Below, piece by piece: positions 37,607-50,301 of a stretch of DNA of 64,000 nt. This DNA is from Apricaphanius iberus. Taxonomy: Eukaryota; Chordata; Actinopteri; Cyprinodontiformes; Aphaniidae. Made by a program: the position numbers and the translations under genes. Numbering within the stretch: position 1 is the first letter of the stretch; every line of letters begins with the position of its first letter. The notes beneath the pieces were generated by a model, which made no database searches, was not told the DNA's origin, and worked only from the letters and a program-made list of their open reading frames with translations. The stretch is taken from contig JAPXFQ010002460.1 in NCBI GenBank assembly GCA_028564705.1, positions 434,001 to 498,000 of the forward strand, written 5' to 3'.

Positions 37607-39479
37607 AGAAACTTAAAAGTTGAAAATGCAATAAGAATTAGTAACTAATTCCAGTTTGTTTAAGATAACATCCTGTTCTATATGTGAGTTATCAAAAATT
37701 CTGGACCATGCACATAACCATGTGATGCACCACAGATGTAGCACATAATTAATCTGGATTCTGACTGTCTCTGATTTAAAGCAGCTAACTACACATTGTA
37801 GAGTAATCAATAAAAACATCTGGATGTCACATAAGGAAATACACAAAAAAAAGTCAAACAAAAACCACCACCACTATATTTCCTGGCCAAAGTAGGACAA
37901 GAAAGACATTTGAAAACAGAGAAATCAGCCTCCCGATGTTTAAAGTGTGTGAGTACAAGACAAGCCATTAAAAAAATTTCAGCTCTGAGGTGAGGAAAAC
38001 AACTTCAGTTAATTATCAGAAATAATAACGCTGACAAAAACGCCACGGCCTAAACAGCAAAAAGACAAAGGGGAAGATAAGCAGGAGTGGTGGGAGGAGG
38101 TGGGGGCTGGATGAGGTGAGCCGTCTGAAGATGCAAAAGAGAAAACTCAAATTGGTCGAGATCAATTAGGTTTCTTTTACAACAGAAGTGGGAGTTCGTC
38201 TTATGACTAAAGAGAGATATTAAAGAAAGGAGCGCGTCACCGAGGGAATTCGTTCTACATCGGAGCGCTCTCTCTTCCAATTCAACCCCAGCGCTAACGC
38301 AGATAAATAATAGATAAATTATATTAGGTTCCCACATTGAACAAGACTTTTTTAAAGTAGTTCATGAAAGACCGACGGCTCCTGAAGAGCAAACGCAGTC
38401 ACACGCGTGCACACACACACACATTTAATATGTCTTTTACCTGATTAAATAAAACACCAGGAGGCATCAACTTCACAAGCTGAGAAATGCTGGTATCCCG
38501 CTAATGTAAGGTTTTAACATTAGTCCTGTTTGTAAGTGTGGTGCTCCAAAAGATGGACAGAAACACTCACTCATTGTTAATGAAACATGATGGTTGTCTT
38601 CTTTTATGGATTTATTATTGCATGAAACTATCTCATAAATAAATAGAAAAAACACCAATATTTAAATATTGCCCATTTTAACTTTTTTTTTTCCATACTT
38701 GGTTTCTTCTCCTGTTGAAATCTGCTCTCCAGTTAATGAGCGGACAAATGTTGCACATTCTGCTCTGTTTGTGACAGGTATGAGTAACAGAAGTATTTTT
38801 CTTTCTGCTCAAGCTTTAGTCAGCAGTCATGAGGGCTTGTTTGTACATTCCAGAGCTGGAGCAGGTCCAACTTCACCATTTTGATTTGCTGTTATGCTTC
38901 AATGTGTTACAGGAAGATTTTTAGAAGGACAAATAAGTTTGGTAAAAAAAATAAAAACAAGTAGTGAACTCTCCCTGATCTTTTCTGAAGTTCTCTCACA
39001 GTCAGTGATTCTGTATAAAATAAAAGCCATGAAAGGAGACTTGTTTTTGAATGTGCTGTCCTAAAATAGATGCAAAGCTAAACAAGAAGACGTGTATTTA
39101 CCTTTTTCTATCTTAAAAAAAAAGGCACAGTAGCAGTTCTTGGTCTCACAGCAGCTTTGCCTCGGAGATGTGGTCGAGGCTGCGCCAGTCGTTTACAGAA
39201 GGCTGTGTGTTTAATGCCTGGAATGCTCATTTGCCTTTTGGGCTTACTTATTTACTTTTGCATAAATGGGAAACAGTAATGTGGTATTAAAGGGCTTCTC
39301 GAGGGGGAAGGCTGTGTTTTAAATGCAGCTTTTTTTAAAGAAATGCTCCCTTGGTTTGCTATATTAAGGCAGGGTTGATGATTAATGCGGCACAGATTAC
39401 ATTTTTCTTGATTAATACTAATAAAAAAAATAAATTACAAAAATAATGCCAAACATCAAATGAACAACCCTGCTCCCCT

Positions 39480-39543
39480 AGACAAACAAACACACGCACA
39501 TGCACACGCACATGCACACGCACACACATGCACACACACACAC
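39480..39543. repeat. (CA)n-rich microsatellite
   Basis: CA-rich run broken by CATG and CG steps. Confidence 0.8.
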
Positions 39544-40006
39544 CCTCCTTAGCTCAAAGTCATAATATAAAAAATAAGCAGCAGAGCTAAACCGAATGGT
39601 AAATAATCCCAAATTTCACAACAGAAAAATTGAAAATGTTAAACGATTGCCTTGATCAAGCAGAGCTGAGGAATCCTTTACACCAGCCACAGCTGCACCA
39701 CCACCACTGTCACTTGGAATAAAAACGTAAACCTTTCACTGCTTTCGATTGAGTCTTTAATTCAGCCCGATGTGACATTAAAACCCTTCGCTTGACTTCC
39801 ACTGGTTGTGACAAATGTACCGACGCTTAATGGAGGTGCGCAGACAGGACGGCATTTCAGTGACTTTTATCAAAGTAAATTTATCAATCCGGGCTTGCAG
39901 GATCTGTGGCGGCCGCTTGTTGAGAGGGAAGTCTGCAGAATCTGTTAGGAAAATCATCTCTCCTTTTCTGCCTCTCTGCTTTTCGCCGTGTTCCTCGCTG
40001 AGTGCA

Positions 40007-40027
40007 CCCCCCCCCCCCCCCCCCCCC
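40007..40027. repeat. C21 homopolymer
   Basis: Twenty-one consecutive C. Length in the assembly may be unreliable. Confidence 0.9.
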
Positions 40028-41869
40028 ATCCTGTCATCACTCCCAATCTTCCATTCAGCATCATATTATTTCCACTAACACGACAATTATTTGCCAAATA
40101 GGTTACTCTTTTTTTTTTCTTGTTTCTTTTATTTATTTTTTTTTTGGGGGGGGGCAGTATCTCAAAATGAACACAAGCAACACACACAGTGCAGCGCATG
40201 TTGTAGCATTTGATTGAAGTCTAACCAGCTTACTGTAGCCCGTCCAGCTTATTATTTTATTTTTAAATTTAATATGTAGATCAAAGTTAACGGGGAACAA
40301 GCAACAGAAATTATGGTAGATAACAGTGGAATTCCACCCAAAAAGTTACCAAAAAAAGCTTATACAGCCTATAACCTATTAAACGTGATTAAAACTATTT
40401 TGTTCTTTTAGCAGGTGCAAGGAGAAGTTGGCTTTGAAACTATGATCCAAACACAGGCTTAAAACTGAGCTAGAGTTAAAAAAATATCTATATCTGCAAA
40501 TATCTATCTATCTATCCTGCTCTCTCTCGCTCTCTCTATAATGTATTTTCTGACACAAAGTTTCAAAATATATATAATTTATCATTTCAGAACCTGTAAT
40601 AAATCTGCACATCAGAATCAGGGATGAAAAGAAGAAATTATATAAAAAGTGTTATTATTAAGGAAAGATTGTATGGAGCAGACAGACGGCACCGGAGAGG
40701 CAAAAAAAAAAAAAAAAGAAGAGTGAAACAGCGCGAAGGGAAGAGCGATAAGAAGGCTTTTGAAGGGTCCTCTCAGGTGCTGCGATAGCTCGCGATCAAA
40801 GTGTCTGAGGTACTTGAACCCTGCCCACCTTTCCACTACCTCACTAAGGAGTTCCTGCCCCGCCAACCACCTATAAACCACTCGGACACATGATCCACTC
40901 ATACAGATGTGGAGTGGAAGCACACACACAAACACACACACACTACGGGAGAGAGAAATCCTTGCTCTCAGACACACGATTTAACACACCATCATTTACC
41001 ATTAGTCCTCGACTAACAATTGCCTGTTCCACTTTGGAGTAAACGGGTACTTATCGCCAAAAGAGAGCTTACCTAACACTATCTCTCACATTGTGCCAAT
41101 TAAAATGTGTACTTTTTAAATCTATGAGAGTAAAGTTTAAGCAACAGATCCTTGACAAAATGTGGACAGCTGAAGATTTTACCCTTCATATCCTGAAGCA
41201 GGATGGAGACAGGACACAAAAACATGGACGTCATGCTGTGATCACAAATTAGAAGAAAAAAAACAACAAAAAACTTTCATAAAACAAAAATGCATTTTGC
41301 CTAAATATATTGATAGATTCATTTATTTTATATGTGAGGATATAAAAAAGAATACCAGTGCTAATTCATCTTTGTAGGAATATTTGCAGGCAGAGGAATT
41401 CCGGCAGGCGGGAACGGGATCGGCTCTTCAACAAAAGAGCCATCTTCCCCGAGTAACAAGTTGGTGCAATGAGTGTCGACAGAAGAGGAGCTGAAATCCC
41501 CCCCTGGGCTACAGAATATCCCGCTATTGTAGTCTTAACCCGCGAGACCTGGCTGGGAATGTACAGCTTTCACAGTCACTTCTCATCCTATTTGTAGCAC
41601 TGCCGTTGATGTGCGAGCGCCTGTTCCACAGCAGGTCACTCTTTCTTTTTTTTTTTTCTTTCTTTTCACACTGCTCCGTCTCACTCGCCTACCTCCAGTC
41701 AATACCACCTTTTCCTCTTACACACATCCCAAAAAGGTTTCAGAAAAGAGGTCCGCAGATTATATGATGGGAGCGTTTTTTTGTTTTGTTTTTTGCCAAT
41801 ACCCGAACAGAACATCATGCATTTTGTTTTGTCCTTTTTACTTTATTAATATGTATTTCATAATTTATT

Positions 41870-42060
41870 CATTTTCTTATTCATTCCACCAGGGAAGTTT
41901 CATTAAAGATCCAATTATGCAAATGAGGTGCTGGAGAGGCAGCTGAATATGCACTACAATGGTGTACCGTAATCGCTCGGCTTGCCGTACGGCAGATCTG
42001 GGGCCAGATTTATGAGCGCTACCGAACGGGAAACGCCTCCATCTTTTGGTGAGAACCTCT
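41870..42060. promoter_or_regulatory. Possible conserved non-coding element (unverified)
   Basis: Unique sequence with an octamer-like ATGCAAAT (41918-41925), several ATTA/TAAT cores and no transposon signature. ATGCAAAT is the classical POU-domain site. Function is inferred only from motif content. Confidence 0.2.
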
Positions 42061-42119
42061 TGATCATAATTAAAGGTGCACTGATTCTCCTCAGTGTTCC
42101 CACACCTTCATCTGTACAA

Positions 42120-42137
42120 CCCCCCCCCCCCCCCCCC
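42120..42137. repeat. C18 homopolymer
   Basis: Eighteen consecutive C. Confidence 0.9.
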
Positions 42138-42270
42138 TGCCCTGAGTCTTTTGGTGTGCTCATTAGCGGAGGTCTGGAAGTTCACAGAGGTCACATCCAA
42201 AAAAACTGTAGTTCAGCTAAAAAGCAGATATGACATAAGCCACGCAGTCAGTGACGATAGCTGAAGGAAG

Positions 42271-42324
42271 TGTGTGTGTGTGGGGGGGGGGGGGGGGGGG
42301 GGGGGGGGGGATAGATATGACCTG

Positions 42325-42358
<34 letters not shown>
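42271..42358. repeat. (TG)n, G29 and (AC)n cluster
   Basis: A short TG run leads directly into 29 consecutive G (42282-42310), followed after 17 bp by an (AC)n run to 42358. The TG and AC blocks are complementary. Confidence 0.9.
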
Positions 42359-42361
<3 letters not shown>

Positions 42362-44097
42362 CGTCTCATGAAGGCTGAAGGTATTTACCACTGTCTTTGC
42401 AGAGTGCAGCTGAATGCTAAGCAGCAACAATTCTGTGCTTCAAGAGCTCTGATTGATGTGTGCTTGCCGGTTTGTGTTAAGCTGTTGTCTGTGGAAATGA
42501 CACGGCTGAAAACACAGCGCTCCTCGACGCGTCAAAGAGGAGAAAACACAGCTCTGACAACGGCTGGCACGTCCGTAAATCCGAGCAACTTTTAGGAGTA
42601 CGAAAAACATACAAGCGGGACACGAACCGATGCAAAACTACGCCGCCTAAACCTCAAGGAGTTTCTTTTGGGATTTTTTGGAGAAAAGAGGGCGGCATAT
42701 CACAAGTTGTGAGGGGAGACGGTATGCACCCAGTGAAGCCACGCAGAGAGACACACATATTCTCTAGAAGTCTGATAAGGAGAAATCACCCCCTCCATTC
42801 TTAGCTCTCTCCCTCTTAGACCAACTCCATCCAGGCTTCGCCGCAGCCCCCCACTCCCCCCTCAACCCTACTTCCTCCAACTGCCCAGACAGGCAGACGC
42901 TCCTTGTGATGGCACCCTAGCATGAGAGGAGTGAGTCGAGCCTATCTGTCAACGCCTCATCTGCCCCACACTCTTTATTCTTAGATCGAACTGACGTCCA
43001 TGATTAGCCTCAGCTTCACCGTCTCAGCCCACCCGACCCCACCGCTCCTCTAGATCTCCACTTCTGGGCCTGCTTGTTTCTTTTTAACTATATGTATCCA
43101 GGTGTTGATTCAGAATTAACCAGGATTGTAACTACTCTGGGTCACTCATCATATATGAATTCAGCCAAATTTCATCCTAAAAGCACCTTCGTCCTGGTTC
43201 GTCTGATAAAAAAAATAAAAAATAAAAAAACTGTTGGCCTGGGTGGGCAAAAACTAAACTGAGACATTTTGGAATATTAGTTGGAAAATTCCCATATCTG
43301 TTCTTGTCATTGTTACACTTACAACCTAACAACAAGCTGGCTTAAACTCCAGAGATGAAGGTCAAGGAATTACAAGGCTCACCCCTCGGCCTGATGCGTG
43401 TGCGTTACAGTCACCACAGAAAACACCCACACACAGCTACCTGTCTCTGCCAGCGCAGTGAGGAAGACAGGATGATCAGAAAACAGAGCGGAAACAAGGG
43501 TAGGAATAGAATAAAATAAAAAATTTTTAAACATCGGCCAGTACCCATCCAGCGCCCTCGAACAGTAGGTAACAGAAATAAAAAAAGCGAGCAGGGCGAG
43601 GCGGGAGGGCTGCTGCTTTCACAATGACTGCACATATCAATTAATGGCTGGCTGATGAGCAGAGCTGGCCTGATCCGGCCTGCCCACCACTGCCCTGATC
43701 CCAGCGGATGGGAAAACCTGGCCCTGCAGCCTGTGCAGCTGGAGCCCTCTCCCCATAATTACATGAGAATGGGAGGTGTGGGGGGGTGGCGTCTGGAAGC
43801 CACAGTGAGGCTGCAGATCTGACGGGGAACTCTTGCAGATGCTTGAATCGCAATCACAGGGCATAGTTGTGTGGCTGTTCAATTTAAAAGGCCCTTTTTA
43901 TATATTTTCATCTGCATCTTCTCTTTTTCATTTAAAAAAAATCTATGTGGATGTATAACATGTCAACATGCAAATAATTGACCTTGTGTCAGACTGACAA
44001 CACATCTGCTTGGGTGAAGTGGGCCTCCTGACTGACTGACAGCACGCTGAAAGGAGAACTGATTTGATGCCATCCTCTGCATGCCATCTCCTCTCTC

Positions 44098-44120
44098 CGT
44101 CTCTCTCTCTCTCTCTCTCC
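44098..44120. repeat. (CT)n tract
   Basis: CT run. It also forms the polypyrimidine tract in front of the exon candidate at 44132. Confidence 0.8.
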
Positions 44121-44131
44121 CTTGTTTGCAG

Positions 44132-44230
44132 CTGAGAGATGTGTATCAGCGCAGTCAGTCATGGTCCGTGCCCACCCCCCAGCTCCCCATCATCCTACCC
44201 CACCCTGAGGAGCGCCGTCGCAGGGCACAG
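44132..44230 (+). CDS. Candidate internal coding exon, host gene unknown
   Basis: A strong acceptor (long CT polypyrimidine tract, then TTGTTTGCAG) precedes an open block of 99 nt, exactly 33 codons, ending GCACAG before a donor-like GTGGGA. The readable peptide starts LRDVYQRSQSWSVPTPQLP and ends PEERRRRAQ. The frame stays open past the donor to 44414, so the 3' limit could differ. The acceptor and open frame are seen directly. That it is an exon is inference, and I do not recognise the protein. The Ser/Pro/Arg-rich composition suggests a disordered region if it is real. Confidence 0.3.
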
Positions 44231-45820
44231 GTGGGAAAGCGGCTCACGCCGGATCGTCGACAGAGCAACTCCCCAGGAGGAGATTTCGAGCTCCGTCAGT
44301 CAGAAAGTTGCAGCGTGAGAACATGTCAGATTCCTCGTGCTGCTGTGTGTGAGAAATTTCACCACCGCAAGTCTCATTCCAAAACAAAGATCAGATTATT
44401 TTTTTTGCGATTTTGACCATTCTGAAACCTGATTTTTGTTCCAAGAGGGAGACATTAATAACCACCTGCATTAGTGTGCAGTGATGCAATTCAGACATAT
44501 GTCAAGGTAAAGATTTAGAGGTTAGCCTAATAAATGTAAACTACATTTAGCAACAGCAACATCTGAGGACACCTTCAAATGCATGACAGAAATTCCACTA
44601 AAAGGCCAGCTTAGAACAGCAAAAGCAATGCCTTTTTTTCCTGAACAGTCTTCTAAAATATTTCACCCAAGAAGAATGACAACATCTCAGCGTGTAGGAG
44701 AGCAGAGAGGTGCCGCGAAAGGGCAAACAGGTCTGTGAGGCAGCTCTGCACCGTCATCCATTTCATATTTCTCCAGCGATAAAGGACTGAAAGCAACTGA
44801 CAAAAGGGGTTTACGCCCAGACACTATTTCAGACACAATATCCACCCTGTGCATACCATTACACAATGACGGTATCCCAGCCCGTACAGTCCATCTATTT
44901 ATTCAATTTTCCCTGCACAATGAATACAAGAAGGAAGCAACTTTTTTTGGGGGGTGGGGGTGGGGGTGGTGAAAGGAGACAGAGGGGACTCGGGATAATT
45001 TAGGGAAACGTTAGGGAAACGTTAGGGAAACGATTTGACAGAGTTTTTTGGGAGATTTTTCATGAGACTTCGTAAAGCTGGTAGTGGTTAGGAAGTAAAG
45101 CGGGGTCAAATCAGTCAGAGGTCAATTTTGCTTCCAAGGAAGAAGAAAAAAAAAGGGGGTAAGGAAAGCAGCTCCCCACCCAAGACGCTCGGTGTGACAT
45201 GGGCTTTAAATGGGATTACAGAGCTCAAACATCCCCGGTGTCATGCATAATTGAATTTATTTCTATATTAATTCGGAACAAACTGTTTACCTTTTAATTG
45301 ATTTTAAAGTTGGTTGAAGTTGATACTTTTTTGTTACTATTGATCCAAGAATACATGTAAAAAAAAAAATCTGAAACCAGACACAAATCATACATGTTCA
45401 CTCCACTGGTCTAATATGGCCTTATGAGCTGTTCTTATTTCTATTTGCATGCGTACAAACTGCAACTTTTTAAGAATAGCCCTGGCAAAGTGAAATAAAA
45501 TTAGTCTGTTTGAGCGCTTAATCCATGAAATCATAATACTTTGACGGTTTATTTATGGCAGAGGTCGATCACAGTGAACAAAATGGCAGGTCTCACCGGT
45601 CTTCAAGCAACTCAAAAGTTATTTTTTTTTCTTTTCTTTTCATGACTTCTTTTCTTTTATTCATTTATTTATGTATTTATTTAGTTAGTTAGTTAGTTTT
45701 TGTTTTTTTGGACAAGTGGTGCCAAAACTGAAATTCGTTATTCCTGCTGTCTTCAAATCCCAACTGCGTGGAAAAATTGCCGGTTAGAGGAAAAATAAAG
45801 TTTTCCAAACAGCCGGAGAA
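44231..45820. other. Non-coding sequence, no gene seen
   Basis: Unique sequence with a G-rich patch at 44.95 kb and a three-copy 11-bp tandem repeat at 45.0 kb. The 45.2-45.6 kb part is AT-rich with several TAAT cores. Confidence 0.45.
44999..45032. repeat. 11-bp tandem repeat, three copies
   Basis: TTAGGGAAACG repeated three times head to tail. Confidence 0.9.
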
Positions 45821-46009
45821 CACGGCCACATACTTCTGTAACAGTCCCACGCTGTGCCGCTGATCCGTAATGCGCAAGCGGCGCAAAAGCCGTGCGCAGC
45901 AAGCGGCTTTTACGCACAGTCTTTGTGGGTAACAAAAAAAACCCGAGCAAAAACAAATAAAAATCAGTAATTGACGTCTTCTTTATTTCTGCTCTAAATG
46001 AAACTAGTT

Positions 46010-47180
46010 AAGCACGCAGAGACTTGCAAGGTGTCGCTTCCGAGCAGCTCCATCTCTCTCGGTCCCAGCTGCTGTTTTACGACCCCTCGCTCCGGATAAT
46101 TGCACCCTTATTTTCTAATCATGATTCGGGGAGACATCAGGGGACCCCCGCTGCGACACACACACAGACCCCCCACCCCCCCACCCGATAAGATAAGACC
46201 TCTTTGCTTTGAGCTCCACTTCTTACCTTTTCTGATAGTTTTTAGTTTGATTGTTTGTTTTTTTAAATTCGCCGAATCCGCTGCGTAAACGTTGCGTCGA
46301 GACGATCACTGCCCAGTAAACAGCGAGGTAAGTCCGTTTGATGTGACGGGATCATGTTGCTGCTGCGGGGACGGGAGTGTTGGAAAAGTGCGCTCAGGAC
46401 GCGTTGCAGACCGTCCACTCTACGCTCGTCCGCGTATTCCGACTTGGATATAAAGAGAAAAACAAACAAGGCTTCATCGGGACGTCCCCCGCTCTATGTC
46501 CGGCCCGGATCGGCAGGCATCAGCAGCGTGTCCCCTCCATCTCTCAGCTCTGACTCCCCCTGTCTGGTGGCTGGAAGAGGCGCTCCGCTGTAGAGAGCAG
46601 AGCCGGCTGCTCCTGCGGTATCCGCCGTCAGAGCAGCTGATGAACCCAGCGGTGAGCGGAGCAGCGATCCCCCCTCTCCCGGTCCTTACACTAGGCAGAT
46701 ATAAAACGCTCCTCAAACATTTCCTAGTTCCTGACCTTGGACTGTGCAGAGATTCGTATTTTATTAAAATAGTAATAGTGAAAGAAAGCAATGTGCCCTC
46801 TGCTCTAAGCCGTGAAGGCGCAGCCAGCGGAGGCTCGGGGCGATCAGAATCGGCTGGCACAGCTTTAACATCCCTCCCTGCAAACACACCAAATAACTCC
46901 AAAAAAAGTGACATTCCTTACCTTTCAGGACAGCTGTTCTAGACCCCTTCCTCCTCGTCTCCTCCTGGCCTTTAGAAACTCCTGGATAAATGAGCGTTTC
47001 CTCCTCTGCGTCCCGAGCGTCAGTCACCGCTAAAGAGAAGTAATGAGTGATAAAAATGACGCTCATCTATCTGCACTGTAACCTTGTGGCGTATTTAATG
47101 TAAATAAGCCTCATTGGGCTGCGGGTCCCCGCGCATACAGACGCAGGACCGCTCCCAGGGGAGCCTCTTTTACCTTTTTT
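46010..47180. promoter_or_regulatory. CpG-rich block, probable promoter or first-exon region
   Basis: CpG dinucleotides are dense here compared with the near-absence of CpG elsewhere (for example CGCCGAATCCGCTGCG and CGTCCGCGTATTCCG). Unmethylated CpG islands mark vertebrate promoters. Consensus-like splice donors are present on both strands: GAG|GTAAGT with GT at 46328 on plus, and AAG|GTAAGG with the exon edge at 46922 on minus. Overlapping ORFs of 146 and 148 codons on opposite strands resemble no family I know and are probably a by-product of the GC content. Which strand is transcribed cannot be told. Confidence 0.45.
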
Positions 47181-47769
47181 CAGTTTTTGCTGTGGGTTTT
47201 TTTCACCGATTTTAAAAGGATTTATTCCTGCTGCGCTAAAATGAAATTATTACAGACTAAAGATGGGAGCGCGCTCTGAAGAAATTTCTGCGCAGGTGTT
47301 CGGAGCTTTTTAAAACTGCTCTTTCAGTCTGAGTTAAACACTAATACTAACAGGAACTTGGGAGTTGGCTCAACTTTTTTTTCTTTTTTTTTAAGGGTTG
47401 AATAAAAGCACATGACAAGAAAGACAGAGAGACGTCCCGCAGAAGCCGGAGTTTTTCCTGCAACTAAAAGCTGCCCTTGCACCCTGTTTTTGATATATTA
47501 TGCTTTCATATGGAGGGGGGCTGGAAGAGGCTGAATAATGCAATTATAGATTCAGTGTCCCAGCGTTGACAAAAGACAGGGCTTCAATAGAGGCTTTGTT
47601 GGGGGATTATATAATGATTATGGGGTAATTATGGGAACGGTTTGGTAATAATAATAAAGGGGGGAAAAAGTATATCAAGTGCTCCCCTGAACGGACAGCT
47701 TGTTTTCTGTAATGTTAAGTGCATTATGGAGAAGAGTGACAGACAGCCAGACTGTGCTGACAGCTAGTG

Positions 47770-48060
47770 GCGGGGCGCAGCCTTGATTATTCAAAATGTC
47801 GCACCGACAGACGCTTTAGCGCCGCGGACAGAGGATCGAATGGCCGCAGAACCGGACGTGGGCCCGCGCAAAGGGGATACAGCGCAGGCAGGGCTCACGT
47901 TTTATGAAACGCCCCCCTCCCTCCAACGCCACACAAGTCAGTGCCGGGTCACATGCACGCGCCCCTCCAGCGCGGGAGGCAGAAAAACGCGGATGGTCAC
48001 TCCGATGGAGAGCGCGCTCCGCTCCATCTGTGCGTGGGAATAATCCGCAACTCGCGGCGT
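47770..48060. promoter_or_regulatory. Second CpG-rich patch
   Basis: Sequence such as TAGCGCCGCGGACAG and CACGCGCCCCTCCAGCGCG is CpG-dense. Probably part of the same island system as 46.0-47.2 kb, separated by an AT-richer stretch with TAAT cores. Confidence 0.4.
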
Positions 48061-48064
48061 GTTA

Positions 48065-49930
48065 AAACCATTATTACTTTAATTGCATTCAGGAATTAAC
48101 TGCAGCCTGTTCGGAACATTTTTCTATCCAAAAAAAAAAAAGACTTTCTCCCCCAATTTGATTAAAACTCTTCTCTCTCTCTTGTTTTACTTGTTATTTC
48201 TTCTTCACATTCTTTCTTTACCTTCCAATAAGCAACTTGTAAGATTCAGATCGCACTTCTTTCTTTGCTTAATGCGTGTAATTTCCCCCCCAAATAAGAA
48301 AATGTACGTTTACCCACCCCATATACAGAAATTAGCATACCCAACCATTCCCTCCCAAATAATACGGCTATCTCTGTGGCAGTGATAGCAATGAGCGGCA
48401 GGGGTGTTTCTTTACCGATTATCCATGGATCAACAGCGCGTCATCAGAGCCTTTTGAACTTGTTATAGCAAGTCAAGTGATTCTTTATCGTCTGACAGGC
48501 CTGACAATCCATCGGGGATGGGAAAGCAGGTCAAAAGGAAGTTGCCATATGGACTTAAGCATGCAAATTTCCAACAATGCATGGCGCTGCTGCGTTCTGT
48601 CCCCTCACAGGAATCCCGCCACTACATACAGTAAATGGACTGTTTTTGCAGATGTTGTGCACAGACTCACACAGATCTTTGGCTGCTCAGTTCTAGCAGG
48701 GTAACACTGTTAAAAAGTGGGCCACCAGATGATGAAAGTCCACTAGAATGCATTGTATTGTCAGTTATTTTTATTAGTTGGTTTCTGTTCTGACCCAGGG
48801 ATGTTTACACTAAAGGAACAAAAAAATATTTCCACCATTTGTTTAAAGCTATTTATCTGCATTTTGCATGTGAGCCTAACTTATGTTTTGACACGGTTGT
48901 TATTGCAAATCCCGGAATCTTATAGGCTGAGAAAGTTATTCTGGTTGGTTCCATTGAAGCATCCAGGACAGAGCAATGCCCCCCCCCCCCCCCCCTTGAA
49001 TTAATATGAACTTAGCTTCAGTTCATCTTTACATCTGCTCTGCTGTCCAAAGAGACTCACTATGAGTTTCTGGTAAGCGAGTAGTTTAAGAGCTTAATGT
49101 TCACGGGTGTTTGTTTGTTTGTTTTAAGGTTGGTCATAAATTATTTTAAATTCTTATAATAAATGGAATATCGTTGTTCTTTACAAAATATAGAATCACT
49201 CACTGTTAAGGAAAAAGGAATAGAGTGAAGAGAAAAAACATCACTCCTTATTTGACATCAGAGGAGGGATTTCCACTGGCAGGAAATCTTATTCTCAGAA
49301 AATCAGGTTTCAAATCTGTTTCCACTGTAAAAAGTTCAGTTGAACTGAGATCAGGGATCTTTGATGGCCATGTCACTGAGCTGATCTGTCTGTCCTGGAG
49401 AAAGGTCTGAATGCTCTTTGCTCATAAAACAGATGCATCATCATCCCCACTCCTTTGGAAAAGGCGTTGAAAATGTCCCCATCCACCTGTCGATTTTCTG
49501 TAGAAGAGCCACCTGTTCTGTCCCTTTACCTGACACACAGCTCCATATCTTCTGTGACTGTGGAAGTAGTGTTTAAGTTGGATCTGAATGCACAAAACAA
49601 CCCCCCCAGTTGTTCAATTTTTTGTTATTTCCGTTTTATTTCTTAGTAATAAACATCTTAAAGGAGTTGCTGTGTTCAGCCCCCCCTTTGCTTCAATGCC
49701 CATAAATAAAATCCAGTTTCAATTGCTTTTCCTAATAAATCAACTAATCTTTAAATAGTTAACCTGTGTGTCGTTGAATCCCAACATGAATACAGATCTT
49801 CTGTGAGGGTCTCAGAGGGTTTTTCTAATTTATTTTTTGTACTCCAGTTAACAAACAGCTAAATGGAAACAGAGGAACACAACAGACAGGTCAGAGAGAG
49901 ATTTTGTTGAGACCTTTTTATTGAAGAACA
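48065..49930. other. Non-coding sequence, no gene seen
   Basis: AT-rich unique sequence with a C17 run at 48979-48995. No exon or transposon is recognised. Confidence 0.5.
48979..48995. repeat. C17 homopolymer
   Basis: Seventeen consecutive C. Confidence 0.9.
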
Positions 49931-49933
49931 AGC

Positions 49934-50301
49934 CTTTAGACCACAGGTGTCGAAGTTAAGGCCCCAGGGCCAAATCTGGTCCGCCATTGCCATTGTTCCG
50001 GCCCTCCAAACTGTAGAGGACATTATACATAGAACTTTTAAGTTCTCTTTACATGCACCTAAATACCCTTTTATCACTCAAATCAGTGTTTATTTGAATA
50101 GTCCCAAATCACATCATTATCAAAAGATGTTCAGTATCATTTAATTTTAAGAAGTACTTGTTGAGAAAAATATTTATTTATGTCTTAGCGGTTTGTTAAA
50201 TATAGTTTTATCAATACTTTCTGCCACAACCGGCCCTTTAAGGACATTCAATATCTTTATGTGGCCCAAATGGAAATGGGTTTGACATCTCTGCTTTAGA
50301 C
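49934..50301. mobile_element. hAT-type MITE with exact 8-bp target duplication
   Basis: The 352-bp element (49942-50293) is flanked on both sides by CTTTAGAC (49934-49941 and 50294-50301). Its ends are imperfect terminal inverted repeats: CACAGGTGTCGAAGTTAAGG at the left and, in reverse complement, CAGAGATGTCAAACCCATTT at the right. Eight-base duplications and CAG-type ends are diagnostic of the hAT superfamily. The interior ('ccaaatctggtccgcc', 'atgtggcccaaa') fits a common fish non-autonomous hAT family. There is no transposase ORF. Confidence 0.88.

Larger units (their letters stand above)
35950..44080. other. Non-coding, mostly unique sequence
   Basis: No confident exon. Simple repeats are listed separately. 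Sequence at 42.48-42.66 kb is CpG-richer than its surroundings but has no recognisable ORF. Confidence 0.5.

Noticed and set aside
46474..46942. Overlapping 146- and 148-codon ORFs on opposite strands
   Set aside because: GC-rich sequence has few stops by chance. Neither peptide resembles a known family, and the splice-like sites suggest untranslated or intronic sequence.
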